Source: Isoetes taiwanensis
Lineage: Eukaryota > Streptophyta > Lycopodiopsida > Isoetales > Isoetaceae
DNA length: 64,000 bases
Assembly (NCBI GenBank): GCA_021234155.1
Contig: JAJEKV010000014.1
Coordinates: forward strand, 8,387,563 to 8,451,562
Direction: 5' to 3'
Part shown: one piece after another, positions 11,900-22,944 of the stretch
Numbering within the stretch: position 1 is the stretch's first letter
Layout: every line of letters begins with the position of its first letter
Notes under the pieces: model-generated
What the model was told of the DNA's origin: nothing
What the model saw: the letters and a program-made list of their open reading frames with translations, nothing else
The model's database searches: none
Program-made: the position numbers and the translations under genes

Positions 11900-13055
11900 A
11901 TGGGTTGTACTTTTATAAATCAAGGATTTATGTTCCATTGCATGCTAATCTTTGCGATTTGATATTGTGCGACCATCATGAAACCCTGCAAGCTGGGCAT
12001 GGGGGTGAGTGGAAGACCTATGAGTTGGTCAAGCGTCACTACTATTGGCCAGACATGAAGGAATAAGTCTGGGACTTGGTTTCACATTGTTTGACGTGTC
12101 AAGCTGTTAAAGATGATCATGGTCGTACCCCGGGACTATTGCAACCTATACCTATATCCTTGCAAAGATGGAAGTGTATAAGTATGGACTTCATAGTCTC
12201 TTTGCCTAGAACTGTAAGGCAAAACACTCAGGTATGGGTGATTGTTGATTGTCTAACTAAATACGCCGCGGCCTTACTGGTCCAGATGTAGCAATTGCAT
12301 ATACGAGATATGTTTTCCCTCTTTGAGTAATGGTAACCACCCACAAACGGATGGCCAAACTGAGAGAATCAATATGATCCTGGAGGATATGTTGAGAAGT
12401 TTTGTCCATGAACGCCAAACTCGTTGGGAGGAGTATTTGCCTTACCTAGAGTTCGCGTATAACAACAGCCATCATACGGGAATTAAGATGATTCCCTTTG
12501 TTGACATGATGGGACAAAATCCCAGAACTTATGCTGGTAAGTATCTAAAGACGGAGGCCACTGTGAATATATTGGATGACATGAATGCAATGTTGCTTCA
12601 ATGTCGGCAAAATTTGCGAAGAGCGCAAGATCGCGCTCAACTGTATGCCAATAAGCGTAGATGTGATGTTACCTATGAGGAAGGTGACTATGTGTTCTTA
12701 AGGATTGTGTGTCCTTCATCATTACGAATCAACACCCTTAAACCATTGGTTAAAGGGCGTGTGCCTAAGTTAACCCCGAGATATGTTGGACCTTTTAAGA
12801 TGGTTAAAAGGTGAGGTACCACAGTATATGAGTTGGCGTTACCACAGGATATTGGGATCCATCTTGTGCCAGCTTAAGCGAGCTATACTAGATACGGACA
12901 CCCGAACACCCGAACGGATTCTAGATACTCGTGTTCGGCAGTTGCACAATAGAGATATTCGTGAATATCTGGTCTTGTGGCAAGGCCAGTCTCCCGCGGA
13001 TGCCACTTGGGAGGCGGATGAGTTTGTGCAACGTTTTCCTCATTTGAAACTCTAG
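11900..13055 (+). pseudogene. Chromovirus integrase with chromodomain (broken)
   Basis: The zinc domain reads HHETLQAGHGG, then YYWPDMKE, a stop, and HCLTCQAV. The catalytic core keeps the first aspartate (WKCISMDFIVSLP) and the glutamate (HPQTDGQTERIN). The stretch between them, near 12290-12325, is deleted, and the second catalytic aspartate went with it. After the GPF/KMVKR region, 12870-13055 encodes PERILDTRVRQLHNRDIREY and then LVLWQGQSPADATWE, a chromodomain. Chromodomains at the integrase end direct chromoviruses to heterochromatin (family knowledge). Confidence 0.9.
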
Positions 13056-13074
13056 ACCTTGAGGACAAGGTCCT

Positions 13075-13090
13075 AAGGGGAGGGGAGGAA
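13075..13090 (+). other. Polypurine tract
   Basis: AAGGGGAGGGGAGGAA lies directly before the 3' LTR start at 13093. It is the expected plus-strand primer for an LTR retrotransposon. Confidence 0.8.
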
Positions 13091-13092
13091 AT

Positions 13093-13584
13093 TGTTACGG
13101 ACCAAGGGCAAGTGGCACTTGCGGCCTTGGGACGGGGAGTCTGCCTTGGAAATGCCACGGGGCTGAGGAGTAGTACCGCCTAGAGGCGGTATGGGGTTAT
13201 TTTTTAATGGCGTTTGCTTCGTATGTTAAGGTGACTTTTAAATAAATTATAAAGGCCTTATGAAAAAACCACTTAACCTTTGGTTTGGGGGTGTGATGTG
13301 GCATTACCTTATTGGTTAAGGTAAATATAAAGGGAAATCGAAGATCCCTGATCGCCGGATGCTATAAGCAGCCGGATCAGTTTAAAATAGGTCGGATCTG
13401 AGCATAGGATGCTCGATTTTTGCTCCAGAAAAGGCCCATCTGCCCTTTTCCAGCTATTCTTGGCCCTAATGGCCTGATAAAAGGATTTGGTGACGATTTC
13501 TGGAATCGCAGTTTTACCTCTGGAGCCAAGCAATTGGAGCATTCCCCTTTCCCTGGCTGCTTGATCTTCTGCCTCTAGGGGTAT
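13093..13584 (+). repeat. 3' LTR of the chromovirus (3' end missing)
   Basis: It starts TGTTACGGACC after the polypurine tract and matches the 5' LTR from 13281 to about 13584. Similarity then stops, and unrelated sequence follows where another ~285 bp of LTR should be. Confidence 0.83.
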
Positions 13585-14432
13585 CAAATGAATTCTACTT
13601 TGTATCTTTCATTACCTTAGACGCCCAGTTCTCTATTCAATCTCTCTTATATCGAAGGTACCCCATAAGCATCCGGATCATCTCTATTTATGTAATCCCA
13701 TCGATTTTATTTCTACTTTTGTTTGTCTCTGTGGTCCTCAGCTATTCGACCGAGCTACTTTTGTTTGTCTCTGACATGTCTAGGCCGATTGCAGCTGACA
13801 GGACAGCGCTAGCCATTTGATAGCAGTATCGGGGTCTGCCAAGGATGACCTCTCTCTCCTACATTGTTTGCCTGGGCTATATATTGATCAGTTGGAGAGT
13901 TGGCTTACTAAAAATGGGAGGCAACGGAGCTCACCTCCTGCACCAGAGCTAATGTTCTATAAATAACAAATATTCATGCCAAAGCAAACCACAAATCAAC
14001 GCTCCACTAAACAACACTAAACAATTGAATACATAATCATGAAAACAAAAGCATTTTACGCTCTATTTAATCAGAAGTACAACATCGACTCTTATCATTT
14101 ACAAGATGATAATAGTCAATAAAAAACAAAATATTGAATAAGAGTCAATAAACACGGCGATCCTTGTCACCTGCATGATAATCACAATAGTTTGTAATTG
14201 TGCATGCATCAATGGCTCCTTTAAAGGGGTTGTAATTGTGCATGCATCAATGGCTCCTTTAAGGGGCAACCTATTGATGCGTTAGCATCTTGTTTCTTAA
14301 TATAGACGATGGTAATTTCTTAATATAACTGGATAAACCTCCTTATGACCTAATATTTGGAAGTCCTTCGATGTTTGCTAGTGTTATAAGTTTTATAGTC
14401 ATTTACTAATGGCAATGTAGTTTCACATATCA
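13585..14432. other. Intergenic; short tandem repeat only
   Basis: No gene is supported here. A 38-bp tandem repeat lies at 14192-14267. The rest is AT-rich and has no family that I can name. Confidence 0.5.
14192..14267. repeat. 38-bp tandem duplication
   Basis: The unit TTGTAATTGTGCATGCATCA and 18 following bases occur at 14192 and again at 14230, nearly identical. Confidence 0.9.
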
Positions 14433-14441
14433 CCATTGAAT
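14433..14441. repeat. Left 9-bp target-site duplication
   Basis: CCATTGAAT abuts the left end of the foldback element and is repeated exactly at the right end. Confidence 0.93.
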
Positions 14442-14869
14442 GGCTCAGGATAGTCTTACCCTGGTTTCGGGGATCCCGGAGGAAAAAATACCGGCCTCCG
14501 GTATCACCACCAGGGCTCGACGGAATCCGTTTCAGGACCCCCCGTTTCACCGTACTGACACACGTGAGGCGGCCTGCAGAAATCTGGGCCGTCCGCCCAC
14601 GCGACGCATCCGGGCCATCCGATATATCGCGTACGTGTGGTGATCCCGGAGGAGGGAATCACACCACATATCGAACCCGGCGGACAGCACGGACGGCCCG
14701 GATGCGTCGCGTGGGCGGACGGCCCAGATTTCTGCAGGCCACCTCACGTGTGTCAGTACGGTGAAACGGGGGGTCCTGAAACGGATTCCGTCGAGCCCTG
14801 GTGGTGATACCGGAGGCCGGTATTTTTTCCTCCGGGATCCCCGAAACCAGGGTAAGACTATCCTGAGCC
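14442..14869. mobile_element. 428-bp foldback MITE with 180-bp TIRs, Mutator-like
   Basis: The ends are GGCTCAGGATAGTC and its reverse complement. The arms 14442-14621 and 14690-14869 are inverted copies with two mismatches that I can count in 180 bp. They flank a 68-bp spacer that can itself fold (TGTGGTGAT against ATCACACCACA). Directly outside both ends stands CCATTGAAT (14433-14441 and 14870-14878), a 9-bp target-site duplication. A 9-bp duplication with long TIRs is the hallmark of Mutator-like elements. The element is strikingly GC-rich in an AT-rich setting and encodes nothing. Open frames in the two arms are mirror images. It is a recent, non-autonomous insertion. Confidence 0.93.
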
Positions 14870-14878
14870 CCATTGAAT
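14870..14878. repeat. Right 9-bp target-site duplication
   Basis: CCATTGAAT abuts the right end of the foldback element and is identical to the left copy. Confidence 0.93.
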
Positions 14879-15552
14879 CGTCTAGTTATTCTAGAATAAT
14901 GTGAATGTGGCGACATGTGGACGTTTCATTTAACAAGCTACAGAATCCGTTGGCGGATGTCAGGCTGGTCCCCACAATCACGATCGAAGAGAACCCAACG
15001 ACTCTGATAAATATAATTTGCAGAGACCGAAATATAGGGCATCAAATACCCGCATACAATGTCAATACTATAAGATTTTGACATTCCCCTCAATTCCAGA
15101 GGGTAAAAAACGTGTAATAGCCTGATTGGATTGGATTCTATACAACTGTACAGAAAGAGATTCAAATTGCACGTGTAGAATAGCAGACGAACTTTTATTC
15201 CCTCAGCCCTGTCAAATGCAGCACTGGAGTAAGGAAATGCATGAACTGCCAGTAAATTGGCAGGCACAGGCACGATATGATACCAAGTCAAAGTAGGATA
15301 CTTTATAATAAAGTAAACCCTGCATTATGTTCGCCATGTGCAACCACCCAAGAATACCAATGCGGTCAGACTTAGATATAATGAATGGAAGGATATATAC
15401 AAAGGGACGGATAGGAAACATGAGACAAGCAAATGCAGAGGACTCAAGATCCAAAACCAAACTACATTTTCCTTTACAAGAGCCTCAGATCCAAGTAACT
15501 ACAGTCTCCTTTACTGGTAGTGCCTACATTCAAGAAGATCTGCTTCTTCAAT
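14879..15552. other. Downstream region of the C2 gene
   Basis: No separate gene is supported. The part next to 15552 is probably the 3' untranslated region of the minus-strand C2 gene. Confidence 0.4.
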
Positions 15553-16536
15553 TCAGAAAAAGAGGTCACCCAGCAGAATTGCACCCAACACGCCTCCTAA
15601 CAGACCAAGAAGAACCCCATTACCTCCCTCTCTTCTTTGGATCTGAACAGGCTGTGGGGGTGGAGAATGTGGAGGTGCAGAAGGAGATGGGGCAGAAAAG
15701 AAGGGCACCTGCTGATAAGAATAAGGGCAAACTGCAGAGGAAGTGGATGGGTGCTGAGAAGGGAATGAGTAATTACTGGCAGCATAATTGGAAAATGCAT
15801 ACCCCATTACTGGAATGCCCTCTGCAGGTTCATGCTGGCCTGAGAAATGCTGATCAGTTGCTGGAGCAGGCTCTGGTGGAGAAGACCAAGAAGAATGATA
15901 CTCTGTTTGAGAAGGCAAATGTGCAATAGATAAATCATTAGGCTTTTCCAGCTGCTGAGCTTGGATTTGAGGCTGAGGATGAGAATGAATACTACGAGGC
16001 CTAGGTTGAGCTTGAACCTGTTGAAAGGGTACACCAGATCTCAAAGGAAAACCAGGTCCAACTAAACGTACCGATATCCTTACCACGCCTTGAACCCTGC
16101 CAGAAGGCCGATACAGCTGCAAGGTTATTACTTCTGGATCTTCGTCTGATTCCCGCAGCGCCCGCAGCCTGACCACTTCCCTCAACGGCAACCATGCTGT
16201 GCCCACCACAATCTCTCGCACAGTTGCATGATTCAGAATTTTAACCGTGAGACATGCATAAGGGCTAGACAGAGCAAACTCGTCCACCGGTAAAGACATG
16301 CTGTCGTTCCACACAGGATCCTTGCCCGCCTTCTTCAGAATCCGTGTGGATCGTTTCACAAACGGATTCATCCACACAACAGCATAAGGATTCATCTTGC
16401 CAAAAAGACTCACATCTTTTAGATCTTCCGCAGCCAGGACTGTGAGCTCCAGAAATGTATCTCCGGCGGTGTGCGCCATGGCCATAGCCGCGTTGATGGC
16501 GAGGGCGGAGTCCGGCGCCTCCATCGGAATCGGCAT
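15553..16536 (-). CDS. SRC2-like C2-domain protein with C-terminal membrane anchor
   Basis: This is a single uninterrupted 327-residue frame. Residues ~27-135 form a C2 domain (LELTVLAAEDLKDVSLFGKM, then NPYAVVWMNP and DPVWNDSMSLPVDE). The middle, ~170-300, is rich in P, Q and S. The end, GVLLGLLGGVLGAILLGDLF, is a glycine-rich hydrophobic segment fit for a tail anchor. C2 followed by a proline-rich linker and a terminal membrane segment is the layout of plant SRC2 (soybean gene regulated by cold 2), which acts at endomembranes and the plasma membrane in Ca2+ and cold signalling (family knowledge). M1 is taken as the start, though M5, M18 or M20 would keep the domain. Not all acidic Ca2+ ligands are evident, so Ca2+ binding is uncertain. 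The gene looks functional. Confidence 0.88.
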   Translation of the reverse strand: MPIPMEAPDSALAINAAMAMAHTAGDTFLELTVLAAEDLKDVSLFGKMNPYAVVWMNPFVKRSTRILKKAGKDPVWNDSMSLPVDEFALSSPYACLTVKILNHATVREIVVGTAWLPLREVVRLRALRESDEDPEVITLQLYRPSGRVQGVVRISVRLVGPGFPLRSGVPFQQVQAQPRPRSIHSHPQPQIQAQQLEKPNDLSIAHLPSQTEYHSSWSSPPEPAPATDQHFSGQHEPAEGIPVMGYAFSNYAASNYSFPSQHPSTSSAVCPYSYQQVPFFSAPSPSAPPHSPPPQPVQIQRREGGNGVLLGLLGGVLGAILLGDLFF

Positions 16537-18247
16537 TGCCCTAAATCCAAACAGAGCAAGAAAAAAGGGAAGCCTACGAGTCTGTTATTTTTTGCATCCA
16601 AATCTTCATGATTTGGCAAACGTCATTAGCTTTTGTCCCAACTCTAGCAACTACTAGCTGCCAATGTACCTTTTTTTGTCATCTCTACTGTGGAAGTATA
16701 GGATCCCGGCCCTGCAACCGGTGTTATCCGGGAGCGGGTCTGAAATGGAGGTCCTTACCTGCAACAGAAGGTCACGAAGACCAGATTAGAAATGGTCTTG
16801 AGTGAGAAGCCCATTCTCCATGCTGAAGGCACAGTTAGTAAACATCACTCACTTGTCAATCCTTTCTTAACTTCCATGGTGCTGACACGTGCTGCTGTTT
16901 CAATTTCAGGAATGCCTACCAGATTTACTTCCATTCTCTAATTCCACCGCACTAATTTGATGACAATGATATTAGTCTCGGGGTGCTTTCCCATGGGTCT
17001 GCCTGACTTCGATATAAGCACTTACGTGGCAAGGTCGTGGTAAAGTCGACCTAGACCCTAAATTGCCACTTTCCTATAGACGGATAAACCTAGACTCTGT
17101 TTTTGGACGAAGGGGGGCTAAAATCGACCGGTAGCTCCGGGATCCGGCTGCTCCAGCATTCGCTGATAATCCAGGTATCTAAACCGAATTTTTTTCCAAA
17201 AATGTTATGCAGAATCAAAGTATTATGATATTCAAAATATGAATTTTCTTATTCCTTTATGATGTGCCATCCGTTTCTTATGTCTTCTCTACCTTTTTTG
17301 TATCAAATACAGGTTTAAGAATCATAATTTCTAGGACACGATATCATGTAATCTTGTAGAATCTGAATTTTTCCATTCCCTTTCTGATGTGCCATCTCTT
17401 TCTTATTTCTTTACCGCCAATCTGAATTAAATAAAGGTTTAAGAATCATAAATTCATTTAAATGTTGTATAAGAAGTATCTTAATATTTAATGGCAAATG
17501 GTATTGATTAGCTTGATGAATTAGATATTTAGTGGCAAAAGGTATTGATTAGCTTGAATCGGCATTTTCTTCAATAGGGCTTTTGTAAACTAGTAGGGCT
17601 AAACTGCAACATTTATTCTTTTCAGGTTATAAAAATGGCACCCTGCTATTCTAAACGAGGTGCATCTTGGACTACCACAGTCATCGGATTCGTCGATTCT
17701 ACGACTCAGATCGTATGTTGGGGCCTGTGAGCACCTCTCATTTCTCTTATAGTCATTTATGATTGGAGGCGCCTATGATTTTGAAATATGAAATACGATT
17801 TCACCTAAGGTTTTGAGAGAATATTGAACCTCTATACGGCTTTGCCTAAGATTTTAGAATATGAAATATGGGGGCTTAAACCTCTATCAAAATAACTCAA
17901 TGTCCTAATAAGACTACTTTAATCAATATATCCAGTAAACTAATGTAATTTTTTTTATCTTGGATCTACATTGTTTTTTATAAAAACACATTCAATTGTT
18001 TTAGGGATATATGGTCTATGGTTTCAGGAATTGTTATTTTTTACATCCATATCAAATTCCCTTGGAACCCCCTGTTATTTTGCTACATATGCATACTAGC
18101 GACTATGATAGAAGCAATGATAGAGGCGCTCAGAATTATTGATCATATAAATGCCTTGATTAACGAGTCCTTTATAAAAACAGATTTATAGAGGTATTTG
18201 AGCAAAGACAAAATGATGAACATCTTATTTTTAAGGAATCCAACCAC
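16537..18247. other. Upstream region of the C2 gene and AT-rich spacer
   Basis: The part next to 16537 should hold the promoter and 5' leader of the C2 gene. Further right is a degenerate tandem duplication (17241-17452) and a short repeat at 17480-17555 (GGTATTGATTAGCTTGA twice). No coding region is supported. A short frame from ATG at 17635 has no recognisable product. Confidence 0.45.
17241..17452. repeat. Degenerate ~126-bp tandem duplication
   Basis: GATGTGCCATC, TTTCTTAT and AGGTTTAAGAATCATAA recur in the same order about 126 bp apart, with many substitutions. It is an old local duplication. Confidence 0.75.
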
Positions 18248-19441
18248 ATGATGGACATGAGTACCCCATCTCTTGCAGCAACTCTGATGCATCCAGATGC
18301 TGGCATTACTGAGGTTGATCTAAGTGGGAGCAATTTCAGCCAATGGTACATAGGGCCTCCGACATACCATTGGTGGATTCATTTTCAAGAAACTGTTATA
18401 CCTACGGATCCAGCTAGATTCAAGGAAATGTTTCGGGTCTCACTTGATATTTATCTATACATTTGTGACCTTTTATTTGATGATTTGCAGAGGAATCCAC
18501 CATTTCCTTTGAGTACCATATCTGGAAGACATACGTCGGTGAGAATACAAGTGGCAATCGGTTTGAAACGTCTAGCATCAGCAAAAACTTTTTGGTCATT
18601 GTCAGAACAATTTGAAATTGGTAAGTCCACTGTCCCGAGGGTTACAAACTTGTTTGTAGATGTATTTCTCTCCCAAGCAAGCCATCATTTGAAATGGCTG
18701 GACCAGGATGAAATGATAAGAGTTAAAATGGGTTTCCAGTCACTTCATGGTCTCCGAACTATTGTGGGGCCATTGATTGTACACATGTGATTATAAATTT
18801 GCCAAGTAATGATCTAGAAGTGGATTGGTATGATAGAACAAAGAGATATTCTATGATTGTGCAAGCTATTGTAGATCATCGCACAAAATTTCGTGATGTC
18901 ATGGCTGGTATCCCAAGTAGTGTTAATGACATGAGGGTTCAAGGCACTAGTGGATGAAGGTCATCGATCGAATGGACCAGTGATGCATCATAACAGTTAG
19001 CCTATTCGTGAGTACATTTTAGGTGATGCTGGATACCCGCTAATGCCATGGTTAGTTGTACCATATCCAGGTAAGAGGCTTATGCCATTGTCTGATAAGT
19101 TTAACTTTATGCATTCCTCCACGCGCATGTCTGTGGAGAGGGCATTTGGTTTGTTAAAATGATCTCGGCAATACTTGGAGGCGAAGGTGCACTTACCCAA
19201 CTTGGATCATTTGTCCAAAAGTATTACAGCATGTTGTATGTTGCACAATATAATGATCGGTAGTGGAGATAGATACGTTGCACAGGTTTATGCAAATGTA
19301 GTTCACAAGGATTATCATCATGATAAAGGATATAAGGAAGCTTATCGTGGGCAGCCACCCCTAAATGATGGAGTGCAACTTAGAGAAACATTAGAAAATT
19401 GTGTCATGGAACATCCATTGAAGGTAAACGTAAACATTTAG
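18248..19441 (+). pseudogene. PIF/Harbinger transposase (HARBI1/DDE_4 family), broken
   Basis: The first 180 residues hold the N-terminal region with SVRIQVAIGLKRLASAKTFW, typical of HARBI1-like proteins. A frameshift near 18740-18760 is followed by CGAIDCTHVIINLPSNDLEV (first catalytic D), then FRDVMAGIPSSVNDMRV (second D), a TGA near 18957 and further stops. RMSVERAFGLLK near 19128-19157 carries the catalytic E. The last frame, 19175-19441, ends with ITACCMLHNIMIGSG, the family's conserved tail. All three DDE residues survive, but at least one frameshift and several stops separate them. I saw no Myb-like partner gene or terminal inverted repeats with TAA target sites nearby. The protein would have been a cut-and-paste transposase or a domesticated relative. 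Confidence 0.9.
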
Positions 19442-19802
19442 TGGCTTCGAACTATCAGGTAAATCTGTACAATCTGCACTAATGTAATTTGTCAAATATG
19501 AATTGATGTAATTTCTTAAATGATTGTTTAGGTTGGTTTTTGCTTGGAAGGGAATATTGTTTTGGTAAATAAGATGGTATTTGTTTGTTGTTCTAGGTTA
19601 TTGCACAATTAGACAAAGAATTGGACAAATATTTTCTCATTTGTCGATTGGTCAGCTGTCGGTCTTTGTTTTGTTTAGAGCTTTTGAAAGTGCAGGCAAC
19701 AAAATACTATTTACTAGCAACCCGTCAACAAATCCATTTACTAAAGAAAATTATGAATGTATGTAAACCTGATTGCTCATCAGGGTATTGATTTATGAAC
19801 TT
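19442..19802. other. Spacer after the Harbinger pseudogene
   Basis: AT-rich, with no gene supported. It ends where the 159-bp repeat begins. Confidence 0.4.
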
Positions 19803-19961
19803 GTACGATTTATCTGCGTTTCGAGATAAGCAGATAAATCCGCTTCTTGAGGCTAGTTGACGTGTCCTCTTTAGAGTGTTCCCTTTGGAGTATTTAAGTA
19901 TGTTTTTCTCCTTTTTGTCTCTATCAGCCGTTTCTCAAGCCTCTCCTCATTAGGTCGCTTG
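19803..19961. repeat. 159-bp shared start, copy 1
   Basis: It is identical in length to 24857-25015 and differs at one position that I can see (A against C, just after TATTTAAGT). It contains a 10-bp-arm hairpin and a TATA-like box. Confidence 0.93.
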
Positions 19962-21592
19962 TAGCCCGTTGCTTTGGTGATTTTGGTGATTTCTCTCAGG
20001 TGTAGGGTTTAGTCCGATGGTCGCTAGTCCGCTGGGGGCACATCTCAGAGTTTGTACTGCAGTTCTTGTTGGTTTAGCTTTTCCTGGTTCGGACCTTCGT
20101 GCACTGCTTGTTTCGCTCGTGCGCAACAATTATTGTTGAGTGTTGGCTCTTTGCGCTTTCTGCTGTTCGTTTCTTTGGCCTCTGGCTGATGCAGCCATTG
20201 CTTGAAGGGTGTCTGTGCATCTTTTTGCTTGAAGGGTGTCTATGCATTTGTAGATCCTCAAGAATCGCCTCACTACAGGATCTTCCAAAGATGGGTCTCG
20301 GCATTATGCTTCATCGGTTCAAGTGACTTCATGGTTTTGCCTATGGCATTTCTATTGTCGTGTGCCTCTAGCTTCTTTTCCAGGTTATTTATGATGTTTT
20401 ATGTAAATATTTTACTATGTAATTGCGGCCAGTTGAGAAGGATGTTGCATTTCTAGTCGGTAGATGCAGGTTCTTGTTGGAGCTTCTTCTTTTGCCTCTG
20501 TTATTTTGTTTTCAGTTGATTATTCAAGCACATAGTTTTTGATCATTGGCACTGCTTAAGATTTGTGATAGAGGTCTTTCAGAGTTTTCGTATTTGCAAT
20601 ATGAGCATGTGCACATCCTAGTACACATCCTATTAAGTTTTGTTGTTGTAACTCTTAAGTTAATGCCAGCTTTGCCTGTGAAGACCGGCTTTTTTCCCGA
20701 GTACTAAGCTGAAGTTTTAATGTGTAGTTTCTAGGCATCTCACATTTGTCTCAGGTCTGACGCAGTAGCAGTAGTGCTTTACCTTGGGCTATAGTTCCGT
20801 TTCTTGTGGAAACCTGTGGCATAATATTTTCATTTGTGAGTTGCAAATGGCTATAGGTGGAGCTATAGTGAGGTTTGATTCGGGCTTTACCATAAGGACT
20901 TTCCTGCTCCATTTTGCTTAGGATCTTTTCCACCCTTGTGCATCTTTTACCTCAGTCATAAGCAAGCAAGTTTGTGTCAATGTTTTACTTTGCTAACATA
21001 TTTGTCTTCATTGCTATTATTGGAACTGGGCATCAGCGGCAGTCGCTTCCAAGCAAGTCATGTAGTTCAACCTTTTCTTGCCAGTATGGTCTAAATTAGT
21101 ACACGGTATGGATATGGGTTGAAGCCTTGGAGTCATGCAGTTTCTTTTTGGTTGGTTGTTATTTGAAAGCTTGGTGTTGGTTTCCTTGAGGGTTGGCGTT
21201 TTTCTGGTCATGCTTTTCCTTTATTCCATCTCTTGGCATCTTTTGCTCCTTCGTATTTTAGATCTGTTGGATATTTGGTGGGCCTACTTTCTCCTGCTAG
21301 AGTTTAGCATATCTCGAGTTTATGTATTTGTGCAGCTTATTTGCAAATAGCTTTGGAATGGCCTTGTCTTCGCCTGGTGTTATTTGGAGGTAATGTTTGG
21401 TTATTGCAGATGGGTATGGACTTGTAATTGGGTTCATCAGATGCCAAAGTCATTCCTTGCTTCATTTCCATAAAATAACTTCGCCATGCTCAGTAATAGC
21501 TTTTGCAAGTGCAGACAACACATGGTATATTCGTGGGATGATGTATTCGTAGCTTGGCATGGCTAGTACCTTTCTTGTTCGTTGGAGGATTC

Positions 21593-21908
21593 GATGCATC
21601 AAGGTGAATGCAGTTTTGTTGCTTGTTAGCAGGTAGTCCTAGTTATCTGTAGCGTTTTACTTGTTTCGAGTTATTTCTCTTCATTACTATGGCAACTAGA
21701 TCCTGGTTGAAAGTAAAACAATATTGCAGTTTTTTGTAGCCTTTGAATTTGATGCATCAAGGTAAATGCAATTTTTGTTGCTTGAATAGTCAGTGGTCCT
21801 AGTTATCGGCAGCGTTTTACTTGTTTCTAGTTTATTTTCCTTGCTTACTATGGCAACTAAATCCTGGTTGAAAGTAAAACAGTATTTCAGTTTTTTGTAG
21901 CGTTTCTA
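21593..21908. repeat. ~158-bp tandem duplication inside copy 1
   Basis: GATGCATCAAGGTRAATGCA, GTTTTACTTGTTTC and ATCCTGGTTGAAAGTAAAAC recur in order with a period of about 158 bp and modest divergence. Confidence 0.88.
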
Positions 21909-22820
21909 TTTGCATATGTGTAGTATATCTCTATATGCCGGACATTTCTTTAGATCGCGTTCATGACTTTCCTCGTTCCTAGCTTCTTGAGAATGGGTAG
22001 AACTCAAGAGTTGTTGCAGATGCCTCATAATATCATTTGCTGGAGCATATCTTATCACGTTCGCTTGCAGATTTAGCGGCTTCATAATATAGAATCCTGG
22101 TGTTCTGGAGAGTTGGGGTTGCTTTTACTTAGCGACATGGAGCGACATGGATGGCTTCAATTTGGCGTGGGCCATGGTCTGGCTGTCGCCAAACGGAACT
22201 TGCGAGTTCAAACAGAAGGTTTTAATGTATGTGTTGAGAGTGATTTGTACTTGACTATTGAAAGTGATTTAGATTTCGCTGATCTATAAAGTCTACGCTG
22301 GGCTATGGAGAACTATTTGGAAACAACATGGGCATGTAGTTTTTTGTTGTAGATTGTATGTTTGCACAGGTAGCTAAGACTGTTAGTGTATTCGTTCTGC
22401 CTAAGGCATGGGGCCCTTATAATGCGAAAGGTTCAAATTTCGAGTTAGCTCTTATTTGCATTTTTTGCCTTACCGTAACAGCATATGGCATTACCAATTA
22501 TACACTTGCATGGGCCGGTTTTTAGAGAGCATTTGTTTGAGCTAGATTTAAAGAGGATTAGTCAGTATTCTATTGCATAAGGTGGGTAATTTTAGTGGGT
22601 TTCTTTTTTCTTATATGTGGAGATGACAGCAACACTGACTCTAAGTTATCAAGGATTTTTAGAGGGCTTTTGTGCCTGTTTTCAAGCATTATACTTAATC
22701 TAGGTGCTGTGGCTTTTGCTAACGTCCATTGAGCCATTTTGTATAGCAAGGCATGGCATTTTCGTTGGTGGTACTTGCAAGGCAGATTGACAAGATATTT
22801 AGCATGACAAGATATTTAGC

Positions 22821-22944
22821 AGGCATGGCAACCAAATTGTACATTTACTTGGAATGGGTATTACATGGTTTGCATCATCTATTAAGGCATGGCAACCAAA
22901 TTGTACATTTACTTGGAATGGGTATTACATGGTTTGCATCATCT
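22821..22944. repeat. 64-bp tandem duplication inside copy 1
   Basis: The unit from AGGCATGGCAACCAAATTGT to GGTTTGCATCATCT starts at 22821 and again at 22885, almost unchanged. Confidence 0.92.

Larger units (their letters stand above)
7076..13584 (+). mobile_element. Degenerate Ty3/gypsy chromovirus
   Basis: Domain order on the plus strand is gag with a CCHC knuckle, protease, RT, RNase H, integrase and chromodomain, flanked by two direct-repeat LTR pieces. The shared LTR block is 7076-7380 versus 13281-13584. The 5' LTR piece runs on to about 7668, just before a tRNA-iMet-like primer site. The 3' LTR starts at 13093 (TGTTACGG), just after a polypurine tract. The left LTR therefore lacks about its first 190 bp and the right one lacks its last ~285 bp. 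A full LTR would have been near 780 bp. Many stops, frameshifts, a deletion in the integrase and an insertion in the RT make this copy inactive. The C-terminal chromodomain places it among the chromoviruses. Confidence 0.93.

Noticed and set aside
14440-14916. Several open frames of 66-108 residues on both strands
   Set aside because: They are mirror images produced by the two inverted arms of the foldback element.
15327-15929. 200-residue forward open frame
   Set aside because: It lies antisense to the C-terminal, low-complexity half of the intact C2 gene and has no family features.
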